Below are positions 11,739 through 23,256 of a DNA stretch of 64,000 nucleotides, in pieces. How positions within the stretch are numbered: the first letter of the stretch is position 1; each line of letters starts with the position of its first letter. The stretch lies in NCBI GenBank assembly GCA_030512295.1, contig JAULSR010000011.1:868001-932000 (forward strand), written 5' to 3'. The notes below the pieces were generated by a model. The model was not told the origin of the DNA. It worked only from the letters and a program-made list of their open reading frames with translations, and did no database searches. The position numbers and the translations under genes are program-made. This DNA is from Bombardia bombarda (taxonomy: Eukaryota; Ascomycota; Sordariomycetes; Sordariales; Lasiosphaeriaceae).

Positions 11739-12365
11739 TTGTTCGCTGCGCGCTGGGCAGCCGAGAGCCATGGTATTGCCAGAAACCAAGTATACAAAGG
11801 AGGCCTATGGTTTCTCATATCCTTCCTAGCAAATACTGCAGCCACGAATAGCCGCGATAAAGTCAAAGTTTGTGGAGGAGGAACACTTGAACTCAGTATT
11901 GCCGCATACCACAACATGCGTGAGAATATCGACAAGTTGAAGTCTTATTTCAACTTTAAATACGATGAGAGTAACGAGGACGAGCAGGAGTTGCTCACAA
12001 AAGAGGAGGTCTTGGAGATTGAATGCCACCTGGTGAGGACATTTCTCTTCGATCTTGTGCTCTATTCCACGCTAGACAAGGGGGAATTCCACATATCGTC
12101 CCAACAACAGGTATGGATCCAGCACGAAGACTGCTTCTGGAACATGGAAAGACTGGAAAAGGAAAATGTGAAATGTGTCCTTGTCATTCCAGCCACGTTG
12201 ATTCGGTCGGATAAAGTCTCAGGCATCGCCCATTCTGCACAAGGCTTGACCGCAGTATCGGCACAGGCGGTTAACCGTGTCTATGTCTCGAAAAATCCTG
12301 ACCCCGAACAAGACCTTGCAGATTTAATCCAGAATCCGATCTCACGGCGACAGTGGGGCGCATAG
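11739..12365 (+). CDS. Hypothetical protein, unknown function
   Basis: The frame is open for 208 codons. The first ATG in frame is at about 11916 (MRENIDKLKSYFNFKYDES), so either the true start lies there (149 residues) or an upstream exon is missing. The sequence is acidic in its first half (ESNEDEQELLTKEEVLE) and globular-looking later (VKCVLVIPATLIRSDKV, AHSAQGLTAVSAQAVNRV). I recognise no family. It runs divergently from the minus-strand hypothetical ORF ending near 11732, in an island with transposon remnants. Confidence 0.4.
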   Translation: MFAARWAAESHGIARNQVYKGGLWFLISFLANTAATNSRDKVKVCGGGTLELSIAAYHNMRENIDKLKSYFNFKYDESNEDEQELLTKEEVLEIECHLVRTFLFDLVLYSTLDKGEFHISSQQQVWIQHEDCFWNMERLEKENVKCVLVIPATLIRSDKVSGIAHSAQGLTAVSAQAVNRVYVSKNPDPEQDLADLIQNPISRRQWGA

Positions 12366-12820
12366 ACAGTTCTTAGCCCTGGTGTATAATAATTGAACTG
12401 TCATACTCGGTCCCTTGGCTTTGCGTGATCCCTTGATTGTTTTCGTCACTTGAATCGTGATCGTGATTTGTGTCAGCCGGCATCCAAAATACCTGAACAG
12501 CTGGCTCCATGCCGCCGCCCCGACGCAAGTATGCTTGATTTGATAATCCATTCCAAGTCATCATCAGCACATCCTTTATCAACCAATTTCGTCATGTTAC
12601 TAACTCTCATTGCCCAAACTCATCGCATTTGTCTCCTAACCCATGTCCTGTCCCCAAAGTTGCTCATGTGTTGATCCGTACTGTCTGGTTTTAGTAGGTA
12701 GGTACCCTATGGCTTAAAACTCAAAGAAAAGTACGTACCTTAATGGGCCCGTCGTTATATGACAGCCGCCTTCCCCCCTTCCCCCCTTCCCTGCCCTCAT
12801 CCCCCATGACGTGTCAACGG
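12366..12820. other. Intergenic region, no gene
   Basis: Nothing with coding character is seen. A short pyrimidine-rich tract CCTTCCCCCCTTCCCCCC lies at about 12770-12790, in the 3' flank of the small Ser-rich gene. Confidence 0.4.
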
Positions 12821-13087
12821 CTAAGTCGACCCAGAGCCCGACGAGCCCGACGAGCCTGAAGAGCCCGTTTGCCCATCAAGATCCACAACATCCTTCGGAG
12901 GTACACAAGCATAAGGGACGTAATAACTAAGCGCCTCTTGGTCCATAAACTCGCCCATGTAGTTGGTCTCGATTGGGCCGCTGCTCATGCTCCCAGAGGA
13001 GGAACTCGAGGAAGAGGAGGAGGAGTTCGTGGAGGAGGTCGCATCCCCATTGGTGGTGGAGGAATTGTTGTCAGTGGACGAAGACAT
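12821..13087 (-). CDS. Small serine/glycine-rich protein, unknown
   Basis: A single exon of 88 residues starts at the ATG at 13085-13087. The N-terminal third is a Ser/Asn/Thr stretch including a run of ten or more Ser. The centre is a conserved-looking core (NYMGEFMDQEALSYYVPYA then CVPPKDVVDLDG), and the tail repeats GSS (TGSSGSSGSSGSGS). There is no signal peptide or membrane segment. A TATATATA box lies about 290 bp upstream of the ATG (13377-13386), in the correct orientation for this gene. The non-repetitive core makes a real product more likely than a chance frame. Function is unknown. Confidence 0.5.
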   Translation of the reverse strand: MSSSTDNNSSTTNGDATSSTNSSSSSSSSSSGSMSSGPIETNYMGEFMDQEALSYYVPYACVPPKDVVDLDGQTGSSGSSGSSGSGST

Positions 13088-14613
13088 GGTGTTGGAGAAC
13101 CCGATATGTTGTGGCTTGGTGGGAGAATTGTCTTGGTTGGAGGCGGGCGGTTTGATGAATGTTTCGTTGGGCGCTGAATAGTGTGGGGGCTCGACTGTGG
13201 GTGAGGAGCTAGGATGTTATCCGCGGTTGGAGATTTGCGGTATGATGGTTTGGTGGCAAGGTTGAGCTTTCTGCGTTGAGGTGTTGGAAGTAAGCTTTGC
13301 GATGTAGTAGAAGTTTGTTCAGATGTTGGATGCTGAAGTTGCTTGCTAGATGGCTAAAAGGCCGACTTTCAACAGGTATATATAGTTGGCTTCCGGCGTA
13401 AGGTGATGGTAATTTGTCTGCTGTGGCAGAGATGTGCGTTCCCAACCCGGCGCCATGTGATGAGCTTGGTTGGCTGGAATCAAACTTGAGACTTCTACTG
13501 ACAGGACTGCGGGCTCTAAAACGTTGACTTGTTAGTGTGCACCACAGAACTCATGGGATTAACTGGTAATATCATAAGAAAGGAGAGGAAATCTAGCGCA
13601 TGACATGAGGTTGTAGTACAGATTACCAAAGGTCAAAGAAGAGATGAAGATCACGCAGAAGGATATCTATGCTCGCCGCTGATTTCAGCGTACATGTACC
13701 CACTTCAACCTCCAATGTCATGTCATGGATTGACTATACGACCCAAGAACCAAGTGTATGAATCAGATTTGTCAGTTCGTCGAATAGCCGTTTCACTTTC
13801 CACCCTTCCCACTTGACTGGTGTTGGGTGACTTGGGGTTAAAGCCTGTGCTGTCCAGTAGTCAGATTGCCAGTGACAGTTCATTCCTCGCATGCACACAG
13901 ACCCCTTTTAGGTTGTGTACCAGGACATCTTCGTTTGTTAGTCACAATCTCCATCATCGCCAGACTCCACGCATGTTGATAAAAGCACACTCAGGTCCGA
14001 GAATCTCCCCAACAAAGTACAACGCAACTACCAACAACAGTCACTAAATAATGGAATATAGACAATGAAACTGAAAGGTATGTACGAAATTACGTCTAGT
14101 AAGAATTTACTTTTAATTTGCCACAGCATGATGGGCAACTGTGTCGTGCTCTGCCATGAGGGACAGTGGAAGTGTCATTCGGTTACTATGTTTCGATTCA
14201 TCAGATGCTTATGCTGTTCACTCATTAAGAGGGGAATTGCCAAAAACGGCTGTCTCATAATAATCACTGAATGCGGTATGTTACCAATCTGCCCTAGTAT
14301 ACGTGAAAACCTCGTCCCGAAGGTTGGTAGGTACGTAGATAACCCTCACCCCGTTATTGCTGGTCTCATAAGATTCTCATCCACCACATACTACCTGGTT
14401 AGTCCCGAAAGGATATACATCTTGCTCCCAAAACAAAATCCTGCATGCTTCCTGCTCCCAAAAATGGCCATACACCCCCCCATATAACCTGTCCTATAAT
14501 ACGAATCCCAAAGCATACCTTGCTGTACGTACCCTATAATGGTATTATTGACCTCTCCTCTTCCCATACACATATATCTCCACCCTAACAAGAGCCCTAA
14601 CCTATTCGCTAGA
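13088..14613. other. Intergenic region with TATA box at 13377
   Basis: It includes the promoter of the small Ser-rich gene (GGTATATATAGTTGG at about 13376-13390). The plus-strand frame at 14065-14487 has a Cys/Ile/Leu mix without family features and is not accepted as a gene. No RNA gene was found. Confidence 0.4.
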
Positions 14614-15126
14614 CTACTGTTTCAACCACTTGTCGTATTTATCCGCCTCGGAGTCGTTGCGCACGAACTCATCGCTGAAGCCCCCGCCCGAAGTCTGCGC
14701 AGCCGGGGACGGACCAGCACCATCGCCGCCGCCCTGGCTGCGCGAGGTGGAGTTGCCATTGCTTCCTCGGGTCGCTAAAGAGGAGGTCTGGGCTTGAGCA
14801 AATGGCCATGGCTGCCCAGCGGTGGCAGGGGTTCCATGGTCCAACAACGCCTTAGGGTCGCCAGATTTAAGCTTTGTCAGATACTGCGAGCCACTGTCTT
14901 TGTCTATCGAGATGACTGAGTGGCCGTTTCCGGTGTTGCGGATTTTACTAGGAGCGTGCTGGCCTTCGGGCGTAGGCTCACGGGGGAAAGAAGGGGTCAA
15001 TGATGATGGGTTTTTTCGGGGGACCGTAGGCTTCCTTCCGGAAGTCAATGCCCTCTTTCTGACGAACGAAGACTGCTTGGAGGAAGACGACGTCTTCTTA
15101 TTGGTTGCAGAGCTTTTTCTGGGCAT
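14614..15126 (-). CDS. Hypothetical Ser/Lys-rich protein (170 aa)
   Basis: The gene is a single exon with its ATG at 15124-15126. The N-terminus is strongly basic and Ser-rich (MPRKSSATNKKTSSSSKQSS then FVRKRALTSGRKPTVPRK), a likely nuclear localisation signal. The middle has a GHSVISIDKDSGSQYL core, followed by a Gly/Ser/Gln-rich linker and a C-terminal GGFSDEFVRNDSEADKYDKW segment that looks conserved. There is no signal peptide or membrane helix. A TATATATAG box on the same strand lies about 205 bp upstream (15329-15337). Function is unknown; the composition suggests a small nuclear or disordered protein. Confidence 0.6.
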   Translation of the reverse strand: MPRKSSATNKKTSSSSKQSSFVRKRALTSGRKPTVPRKNPSSLTPSFPREPTPEGQHAPSKIRNTGNGHSVISIDKDSGSQYLTKLKSGDPKALLDHGTPATAGQPWPFAQAQTSSLATRGSNGNSTSRSQGGGDGAGPSPAAQTSGGGFSDEFVRNDSEADKYDKWLKQ

Positions 15127-15328
15127 GATTGATGTCTTGTCGAAGCCGTGTAGCGTAGATGCTCGACTGGAAATGTCAACGGGGTTGAAGGTGTGATTTA
15201 TTGGCTGTAGTGTTTATCTTGTGGGAATGTGGTTTGGTGGTGTTTTTTGCGTGCAGATATTGAGACAATGGTGTGGGATGTCGATGAAGGCTGGTTGTAG
15301 GTGGAGGCGTTTACATGGTCAAAGGCTG

Positions 15329-15338
15329 CGTATATATA
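15329..15338 (-). promoter_or_regulatory. TATA box for the 15126 gene
   Basis: CTATATATACGC on the minus strand lies about 205 bp before the ATG of the Ser/Lys-rich protein gene. The neighbouring gene at 13087 has a similar TATATATA element about 290 bp upstream. Confidence 0.45.
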
Positions 15339-15641
15339 GCTAAGCATGCACGGCCATCTACGTAGTGTTGGAGCAACATGTTTGAACATCTAGCAATGTG
15401 CATTAGGCAAGCGGCCGCTATTGCCACTGGCATATTCAACCGAGTTGGAAGAATGTAAATAGCGGCTCGTCTAAGTTGTTTACAGCGTAGTGGCAAGGTA
15501 AGAAGCTTGTTTATTTACAGTAAGAAAAAGTGTATGAAGAAAGCTTCGGCCATTGGTTAGTTCGTCCAGTGGCGTCCAAAACCCTCCGCCATTGGATAAC
15601 GTTGTGGATTTCTCATCTATCGTGATTGCCACCAGGGGGGC

Positions 15642-15830
15642 TCAGTAAAAAAAATAAACAAACGAAAACGCCTATTCGTAAAGTATCAATAGAAAAAACA
15701 ACACGGAGGGCCCCGGGGGGGGATCAGCTAGAAAAATAAACAAACGAAAACGCCTATTCGCAAGGTAGTAATCGAAAAAGAAAACAGAGGGCCCCCGGGG
15801 GGGTTAGCTAAAAAAAAAATAAACAAACGA
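15642..15830 (+). repeat. 82-bp tandem repeat, about 2.3 copies
   Basis: The word ATAAACAAACGAAA starts at 15654, 15736 and 15819, so the period is 82-83 bp. The two full units continue AACGCCTATTCG..AAAG..GAGGGCCC(C)GGGGGGG and end in an A-rich AGCTAAAAAAA. The third copy is truncated after AACGAAA. Copies are about 85-90 percent alike by eye. Each unit has a G7 run beside a poly-A tract. Confidence 0.85.
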
Positions 15831-16950
15831 AATACTGTGGTACCGTTAAATGCTCGATTTACGGCCGATTCCACCCACCCACCACCACTTATGACTGAAT
15901 CGCCCTGACATGAAACTTGGATTAGGGGCTGGGGATCGGTGCTCATGTGCGTACAGGATCAGTCATATATTGGTTGCATCATCACCGTCAAGTATCTCTG
16001 GATATGGTTCTATTGCAAACGTGTACTTTCGTTGTGTTATTATATGATGAAATGCGTTACTGCTCCTGACTGTCTGGGGTGACGATATAAACAGATCTTG
16101 AAAATTTTATTCACCTATTGCTCCATATACAAAGCCTTTCAATCTCATGACCACCCGGTTCAGCGACAGAGCCGCCGGCAACATGACACAGCGCAGTTGT
16201 TGGTCATTTCACCATCCGGTATTTTTTTCAGTTTAGCAACGTGATATATGCGATAATGATAAGGCACTCAACAACTGAATCTGACAATATTTCAAACATG
16301 TTGCTATGAGCACTCTAGCTTTAAACAAGTGAGTAAACAAGCCCCCCTTATTTTGGCAGCGGCCCACATTTCGTAGTTCAGCTGACGAGATCCAAAACCG
16401 GACAGGAGGGCAGTTACCTATAATTACGTTATTCACAACAAAGAGCTACTGGCACGACAGCGTCACAATCGCCCCCTTTGATTGTGATTTCGAAGTGTAC
16501 GGCAAGGACTCAGGACAACCGGCAGAAGATGGTGCCAATCATGGGCGATGAACCCCGCCGAGCCCGCGTCTATGGGGGAATACACCAGCAAGTCCCACTG
16601 TTAGTGCGTACGGGCTGCATTCCCCCGTTCAAATTTCATCGTTTCCCCCACGACCTTAACAGATAGGAGCCTGCATTTTAGCGCACCAATCTAGGTGAGG
16701 GGTACCTTATGTATGTGGTCTCGATCGAGGAGGTGCGCCCTATCTTATCACATCGAGTGCTATTTGTCACTTATTCGATCAGTGCGATATCAAACGAGGG
16801 AGCAGTCCTATCTGGCGCTCAGATGGACCAATCTGGTTGGCCCATCGCAGCCATGCTATTGTATATAACCATCTTTGTGCCCTGCGTGGCCAGCACAGCA
16901 GACACCCAACAAGTTTGGATGTGATGGTGGAATGAAACCTGCGGCAGAAA
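15831..16950. other. Intergenic region upstream of cyclic amidohydrolase
   Basis: No gene is supported. It holds the promoter of the amidohydrolase. TGTATATAACC (about 16860) lies roughly 85 bp before the ATG and is a candidate TATA element. Confidence 0.4.
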
Positions 16951-18526
16951 ATGGACTCCTTCGATCTGGTCATCACTAACGGCATTTGTGTCACAGCTGG
17001 GGACATTGCCCCATATGACATCGCCATCAAAGACGAAAAGATTGTCCTCCTCGCACCATCTGGGTCACTGGCCGATGCCAATGCTACGCGCATCATTGAC
17101 GCTGAGAGGGGCTATGTCACCGTGAGTCGCCTCTTCTCCATCCCAAACGCATGGCACTGCCCAGACACTGACAGCAACACAGCCAGGCGGTGTCGACTGC
17201 CACGTCCACCTCCAAGAGCCCGCCATGTTCGGCAAGGGCACCTCGTCAGACACGTACGAAACCGGCACCCGCTCCGCCATAGCCGGCGGCTGCACCACCA
17301 TCGTCGGCTTCGCGCCCCAGCAAAAGACCGAGCCCTCCCTCCTCGCCGCCCTCGCCGCCACCCACCTCCGCGCCCGCGGCAACAGCTACTGCGACTACGG
17401 CCTGCACCTCCTCGTCGGCAACCCGTCCCCGCAAGCCCTCTCCGAGCTCGCTGCCCTGCGCGACACCGAGGGCGTCACCTCGCTCAAGATCTACATGACC
17501 TACGCCGCCCTCCAGCTGCGCGACGACCAGATCCTCTCCGTCCTGCTCGCCGCCCGCGGCCACCGCATCCTGACCATGATCCACGCAGAAAACGGCGACG
17601 TCCTCACCTGGCTCACCTCGCAGCTCGAAGCCGCCTCGCTCTTTGCGCCAAAATACCACGCGACCTCGCGCCCGCCCATCCTCGAGGCCGAAGCGACTAA
17701 CCGCGCCATCGCGCTGTCGTCCTTGATCGCCAACACGCCCATCTTGCTTGTACACGTCAGCGACCCGGGCGCGACGCTGCGCATCCGCGCCGCCCAGACG
17801 GCCGGCCAGCCCATATTTGCCGAGACGTGTCCGCAGTATCTGTTCCTCACGCGCGACGATATGGACGGGCCGGGGTTTGAAGGTGCAAAGTGCGTGTGCT
17901 CGCCGCCGCCGCGGGATAAAGAGTCGCAAGAGGCCATCTGGACGGGCTTGAGGAATGGGACGTTTACCATTCTTAGTTCGGACCACTGTCCGTTTGATTA
18001 TGACGACGGGGAGAGCGGCAAGAAGACGTGTATCACTGAGGACTTCCCCGTAGGCCGGTTCAAGGAGATACCGAATGGGATTCCGGGTATCGAGACGCGG
18101 CTGCCCATGGTGTTTTCGAGCTCATCAGAGGGCAGGTTGTCGTTGACCAAGTTTGTCGAGGTGACGTCGACGAACCCGGCCAAGTTGTATGGGCTGTATC
18201 CCAAGAAGGGGTCGTTGATTGCGGGTGTGTCGGATGCGGATGTGGTGATTTGGTATCCTGAGGGGAAGGATAGGAAAGGGTTGGATATGACGATTACAAA
18301 CGGGATGTTGCATCATGCGACAGACTATACGCCGTTTGAAGGAAGAAAGGTGGGGAATTGGCCCAGGTGGACGGTGTTGAGGGGGAGAGTGGTCTGGGAT
18401 AGGGATGGCGGCGGGGTGGTGGGCGAGAAGGGGTATGGCGAGTTTGTGAAGAGGGGGATTAGTTCGCTGGGTGGGATGTGGGAGACGGTGGAGAGGGAAG
18501 GGGAGTTTGATGTTGCCAGTCTGTAG
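16951..18526 (+). CDS. Dihydropyrimidinase/hydantoinase-type cyclic amidohydrolase
   Basis: Two exons, 16951-17121 and 17183-18526, give 504 residues. The 61-nt intron has a GTGAGT donor, CTGAC branch and CAG acceptor and joins YVT to PGGVDCHVH. The binuclear metal site of the family is complete: HVH at about 64-66, the carboxylated Lys in SLKIYM (about 159), His in MIHAEN (about 191), His in LVHVSD (about 248) and Asp in SSDHCPF (about 324). This spacing matches dihydropyrimidinases closely. The enzyme opens cyclic amides (dihydrouracil, hydantoins) to N-carbamoyl amino acids in pyrimidine catabolism in the cytosol. Exact substrate is not visible, and allantoinase and D-hydantoinase are alternatives. 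It neighbours an ABCG transporter in the same orientation, but the 1.25-kb gap gives no evidence of co-regulation. Confidence 0.93.
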
Positions 18527-19780
18527 CATGCTATTTGAGGCGGATATATCTATGAAAGGATCTCGGAGCAGCCATTTGAAAGAATAAGCATGACTGTAGC
18601 GTCTTACATGTTGGAATTTTCTTGATCAGGATGATGACATTGCTTGGTACATACCTAAATTTGAAGGACGATTCGTACCTCCGATCACGCTTCTATTTTG
18701 CTCGGTAGCAAGCGATATATGTCGGTTGCTTTACCCGAAGAACTTGAGTTGTTTTGTTCAAGCCTGTTAAGTAATGCCTTGCAAATGACGAAAGCTGCGA
18801 AGGTTATAGAAACAATCAGCTCCTTGATAGTACCTATCTTTGATGGTTGCATTCAAGACGGTCACCATAAAAGTCTGCAAATGTTCACATCATCAAATCA
18901 GCCAAATCAAAGATACCAGAATGAACATGGAAGAACTTACTTACCATCGCTTCAACCAGTTGGTGCAGCAAACCTGGAAATTATGGAGCATAAACCTGAA
19001 AGTGCTAAAAGGCGTCATTACCAAAGCTCAGAGGCTGATTTTCGTACTTTGCTTCGAGCTTGATTCCCGCTTTGTAGCCAATGAACTTCGACCCCTGAAT
19101 GCATATTCCAAACTTGAACACTCTGCCCTCGCGCGTATCATGAAACACAAGCGCGTGCACGGCTCCAAGTCCCAGACATATCAATGTTACCGCCCCATTC
19201 AAAAAGGAGCGGCCCGCCGTTGTATCTACCGACGAATTTGGAGTTGCATCCGTTCTGCCTCGTATTCAACTTTTGGCCCACAACAACAACAACAAGCAAT
19301 CCGTCCCAATTGAGCCACCAGATCCGATCTGGCGAAACGGATCCAGACCATCAATAACGCCTGCGCCACGAAAAATGGGCACAGGGCTGGGTTTTCCGAT
19401 CCACTTGTCGGCGAGGATTGGCCAGTTCGGACCGCTGTATCTCCGTTCTCTAGAGAATAGCCCGAACAGGAAAGGCCCTCAATTCATTTTGCTGGAGCCC
19501 TTGGGTTTTTTCGGCATTAAAGAACCTGGTCAAGCGCAACTCAACATTATTTCGGGACAGCCCCTGACCGCATCCTGCAAGGCGCGGCGCACTACCACCA
19601 TGATGGGAATCCCGCAGGAGTCTAAACAAGGGGAAGGAGGACCGCGTTTTCTCCTTGACACGAGCTGGACCTAACATAAACAACGTCATGTAAAAACATT
19701 GAAGCGTTCGACAGCAGCACTCATCCTCAATTGATACAGAGGAGACTTGGGGCCAACACAAACGCTGTTCGGCGTTCACG
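18527..19780. other. Intergenic region, no gene supported
   Basis: Plus-strand frames at 18698-19063, 18840-19313 and 19273-19674 overlap each other and lack family features, so none is accepted. The segment probably contains the 3' flank of the amidohydrolase and the promoter or 5' leader of the ABC transporter. Confidence 0.45.
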
Positions 19781-22700
19781 ATGCCTTCCCAAGACTCCAC
19801 CTTCCTCTCCCAACTCGACCTCTCCGCCCTCCCGCAGGATCCATTCCTCCCCCAAGACCAACCCCTAGGCCCGACCTTCCTCGACACCGAGGCCTGCCTC
19901 TGCCACGTCCAGGCGACCCCCGACTCAACAAAGGCCCTGCAAAAGGGCGAGCGCCTCTGGCGATGCTTCGGCAACCAGACCGAGGGCGCCCTCCTCCATA
20001 GGACGGGCAAGTGGTTCCGGACGACGAAGCGCGACACCGGCACGACGGCGTACCAGCTGCCCATCCGTGACCCATACTACCCGGCCGTCACCGGTGAGCC
20101 ATTTCGCTTCGACAACGCCTCCCAGGCGCTCGTGGCTGGGACCGACGGACTCAGCGTCTGGGACGCCGCGTGCACAGGCGAGAACCAGACCACCTTTTCC
20201 GCTGCTTTTTACCAGGCGGTCGACCAGCAGAACCGCAATGAGCTGCCTATCGAAGCGGCGCCGTGTTGGAGGCCAGGCGCGGTGCCGATGCAGATCCAGG
20301 AGGTGTCGGATTGGCAGTCGAAGGGGTGCAGTGAAGGGTTTTTATGTGTGTACCCTTTTCCATGACGTGCATGCCACATATTTGCACCTACCCATCCATC
20401 CGTTTGGGGCCAAAGCTAATAGATCCCACCCACCAGGCGCAAACAACACGGTCAACTCCCTCCCGCAATTCTGCCCTCCCGTAGTCGACTGCCAAAAGGC
20501 CCGTCTCGGCAACCACGTCTGCCAGCTCAACGGCAAGAATATCGGCATGGGCCGGTGGGAGCCCGTCATCTGCCAGGCGGGCTGGTACTGCCCTCGCTCA
20601 GCAAACGGCAGGCAGACCTTCATCTGCCCAAAGGGCACTTACTGCCAGCCCGGCGCGCCTTCCCCAACACCCTGCAGCATAGGAAGCTCATGTCCCGAGG
20701 GCTCGTCCTTCGAACGCTTCCTGATACCCATCGTCATCGTCCTCGTTCTCGACCTCCTCCTCCTGATCGGTATGTTGCTGCTGAAATACCGGAGCAACCT
20801 CAAGAAGAACGCGAGGTCGCATCGATTCGACATGGTCAACAAGCCCAAGGCGCCGGGAGTCGTCAAGGGTTTCACCGCCGCCATCACCGGGTACAAGCAA
20901 CTGCCCGACGACCAACAGCGCGAGACCGAGCTCGAGATGTCCCCAATGGTAGACGCGACCTACATCCCTGGCCGCCAAGACGTCTGGTCCGGGTTCGCGG
21001 CGCTCGACATGCCATACGACCACGGCGCGATGCATGCCGACAAGGTCGAGCCCGGATACACGCCCGAGATCAGGGCCTTTGTCGAGTCAATGCGCAAGGC
21101 GACCGATGCATCCGACTTTGGCCTCTCATTCGGGTACAACCAGCTCACATTCCAGCCCAAGGGCGTCAACCGGCCCATCCTGCAGAACGTAACCGGCTCC
21201 ATCAAGCGCGGGTCCCTCACCGCCATCATGGGCGGCTCCGGCGCCGGCAAGTCCACCTTTGTCAACGTCCTCATGGGCAAGACCGTCTACACCAACGGCG
21301 TCGTCTCCATCAACAACACCCCCGGCAAACTCAAGCGGTACAAGAAGCTCATCGGCTACGTGCCCCAAGACGACGTCGTCCTGCCCGAGCTGACCGTCTA
21401 CGAAAACATCCTGCACTCGGCCCGCATCCGCCTGCCCTGCACCTGGAAGGACAGCGACATCAAGGCGCACGTCAACTCGGTCATCGACTGCCTTGAGCTC
21501 TCGCACGTGCGCGACAGCCTCGTCGGCTCCGTCGGCAAGCCCGTGATTTCGGGCGGGCAGCGCAAGCGCGCGAGCATCGGCATGGAGCTAGCCGCGGCGC
21601 CCATGGCCATCTTCCTCGACGAGCCGACGTCGGGGCTCGACGCGACGGCCGCGAGCTCCATCATGCGCACGCTCAAGGCGCTCGCCCGCCTGGGCATCTC
21701 GGTCATCGTCATCATCCACCAGCCGCGGCTCGAGATCTTTGACATGCTCGACGACCTGATCCTGCTGGCCAACGGGCAGCTCATCTACGAGGGGCCCGAG
21801 AGCGAGGTGCGCGAGTTCTTCGAGCACGTCGGCTTTCAGTTTTCGTCGCACGCGAATTTCGGCGATGTTGTGACGGATATCATCACGGGTAATGGACGGC
21901 CGTACAAGCGCACCGGGGATATCTCCAAGGAGAGCCTCATCATGAACTGGCGGCAGCGGTCGGCGGCAGCGACGACCCCGGGCGGGGCCCATGGTCATCC
22001 TGACTTTAACCCAGCAGACAGCCGCTTCTCGCTCGGCCCCGGCTCGCTCGTCGTCCCCCAATCGTCCAGCAGAGAAGCAAAGAACAACGGCACGAAAATG
22101 CACAAGCTACTCCGCAAGCGCGGCGCCCCGCTCTGGAAGCAAACGGAGCTCTGCCTGCGCCGCGCCATGCTGCAGCAACACCGCGCCAAGTCGGCGTTCT
22201 GGTTCGAGATGGGCCTGGCGTCGCTCGCGGGCTTCCTGCTGGGGCTGGCCGAGCACTCCAAGGACGGCGTGCTCTTCGTCGGGCTGTACAACCGGCCCTA
22301 CGATATTCTGAGTATCGCGTCCGACTTCAAGAGCGCGCCCGAGATGGCGCTGCTCGTGGCGATTGCGATTGGGCTCGTGGCGGCGGCGCCTGGTGTGAGG
22401 GTGTTCTCTGAGGAGATATTGCTGCACAGGCGAGAGGCGGAGGCGGGACATTCAAGGTTGGCGTATTTCGTTGCCAAGAGTGTCAGTGTCGTGCCGCGGA
22501 TGGCGCTGGCGTGTCTGCATTTCTCGACGCTATTGTTCATATTGAGCGTGCCGGTCATACCGTGGACGACAGCGTTTGTGGCGAATCTGCTGTATTTCTA
22601 TTGTATTACGGGGCTGGCGAGCTGCGTGAGCATGGTTGTGAGGCGGGAGGAGGCGCCGCTGCTGGCGACGATGCTGAGCTTGATTGTAGGGATTTTATCA

Positions 22701-22967
22701 GGGGCGGCGCCGCCGCTGAGCAATGTCAAGGACTGGCATATGGAGTGGCTGTGGCGGGCGAGTCCGGGGGTGTGGCTGGCCGAGATTTACTTTGGGCAGC
22801 TGGTGTCGCCGTTTGCGTATATCTATGATGTGGCCATGGCGGCGAGGTATACGGGTTTCCATCTGGATGGCTTGTGGTTCAATATGCTGATTTTGCTGGC
22901 TATTGGGACGCTGTATCGGGTCATAGCGTATGTTGGGTTGTTTCTGGGGAGGAGGATGAGGGTGTAG
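19781..22967 (+). CDS. ABCG-family half transporter with Cys-rich extracellular domain
   Basis: Two exons, 19781-20345 and 20437-22967 (91-nt intron, GTGTGT donor), give 1031 residues. Residues 1-280 form a Cys-rich, probably extracellular region (GYNQ-free; CPPVVDC, CQAGWYCP, CPKGTYCQPG motifs). A transmembrane helix (about 282-303) is followed by a cytosolic nucleotide-binding domain with Walker A GGSGAGKST (about 453), Q-loop GYVPQDDVV, signature ISGGQRKRAS (about 558), Walker B AIFLDEPTSGLD (about 578) and H-loop IIHQPR. The C-terminal 300 residues contain the ABC2 membrane domain with several helices. The order NBD then TMD, one copy, is that of ABCG/white half transporters; the ectodomain resembles plant ABCG24/28 and yeast Adp1 types. 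It presumably dimerises. No signal peptide is seen at this start, so an upstream exon may be missing. Substrate is unknown. Confidence 0.93.
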
Positions 22968-23256
22968 AATGAGTAGATAGACGGGAAGAGGTGAAGGTGT
23001 TTAATGGTGTAGAACAAAATGCCTTTTAAGTTCCAGGTTGAAATTGAAGTTGAGTTGAATGGCGGATAAAGTTCGCCATAATAATTGTCCTCAGCGCCTT
23101 CTGTTTTGGGAATCGAGGTGATACCACCGCCCGTCCAATCATGTGGTGCGGGGTTTTGCGCGATCTGAGTGAGACAAACGGGAATCGCGTGTGCGAATAA
23201 TCGAGGTGTCACAGCACCTTGGCATCACTTTTTTACGTGGCTTTATTTTTGCAAAT

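Noticed and set aside
12869..13177. Gly/Arg-rich plus-strand frame opposite the small Ser-rich gene
   Set aside because: A mirror of the Ser/Gly codons of the minus gene.
14065..14487. 140-residue plus-strand frame rich in Cys and Ile
   Set aside because: No signal peptide or family motif, and the composition is that of AT-rich non-coding DNA. No splice pattern was seen.
16951..17700. Long plus-strand frame through the first intron of the cyclic amidohydrolase
   Set aside because: It continues from exon 1 past the intron into an Arg/Pro-rich shadow frame; the metal-ligand order of the family requires the spliced version.
20555..21496. Arg/His/Pro-rich frame inside the ABC transporter
   Set aside because: Shadow of the transporter coding sequence in another frame.
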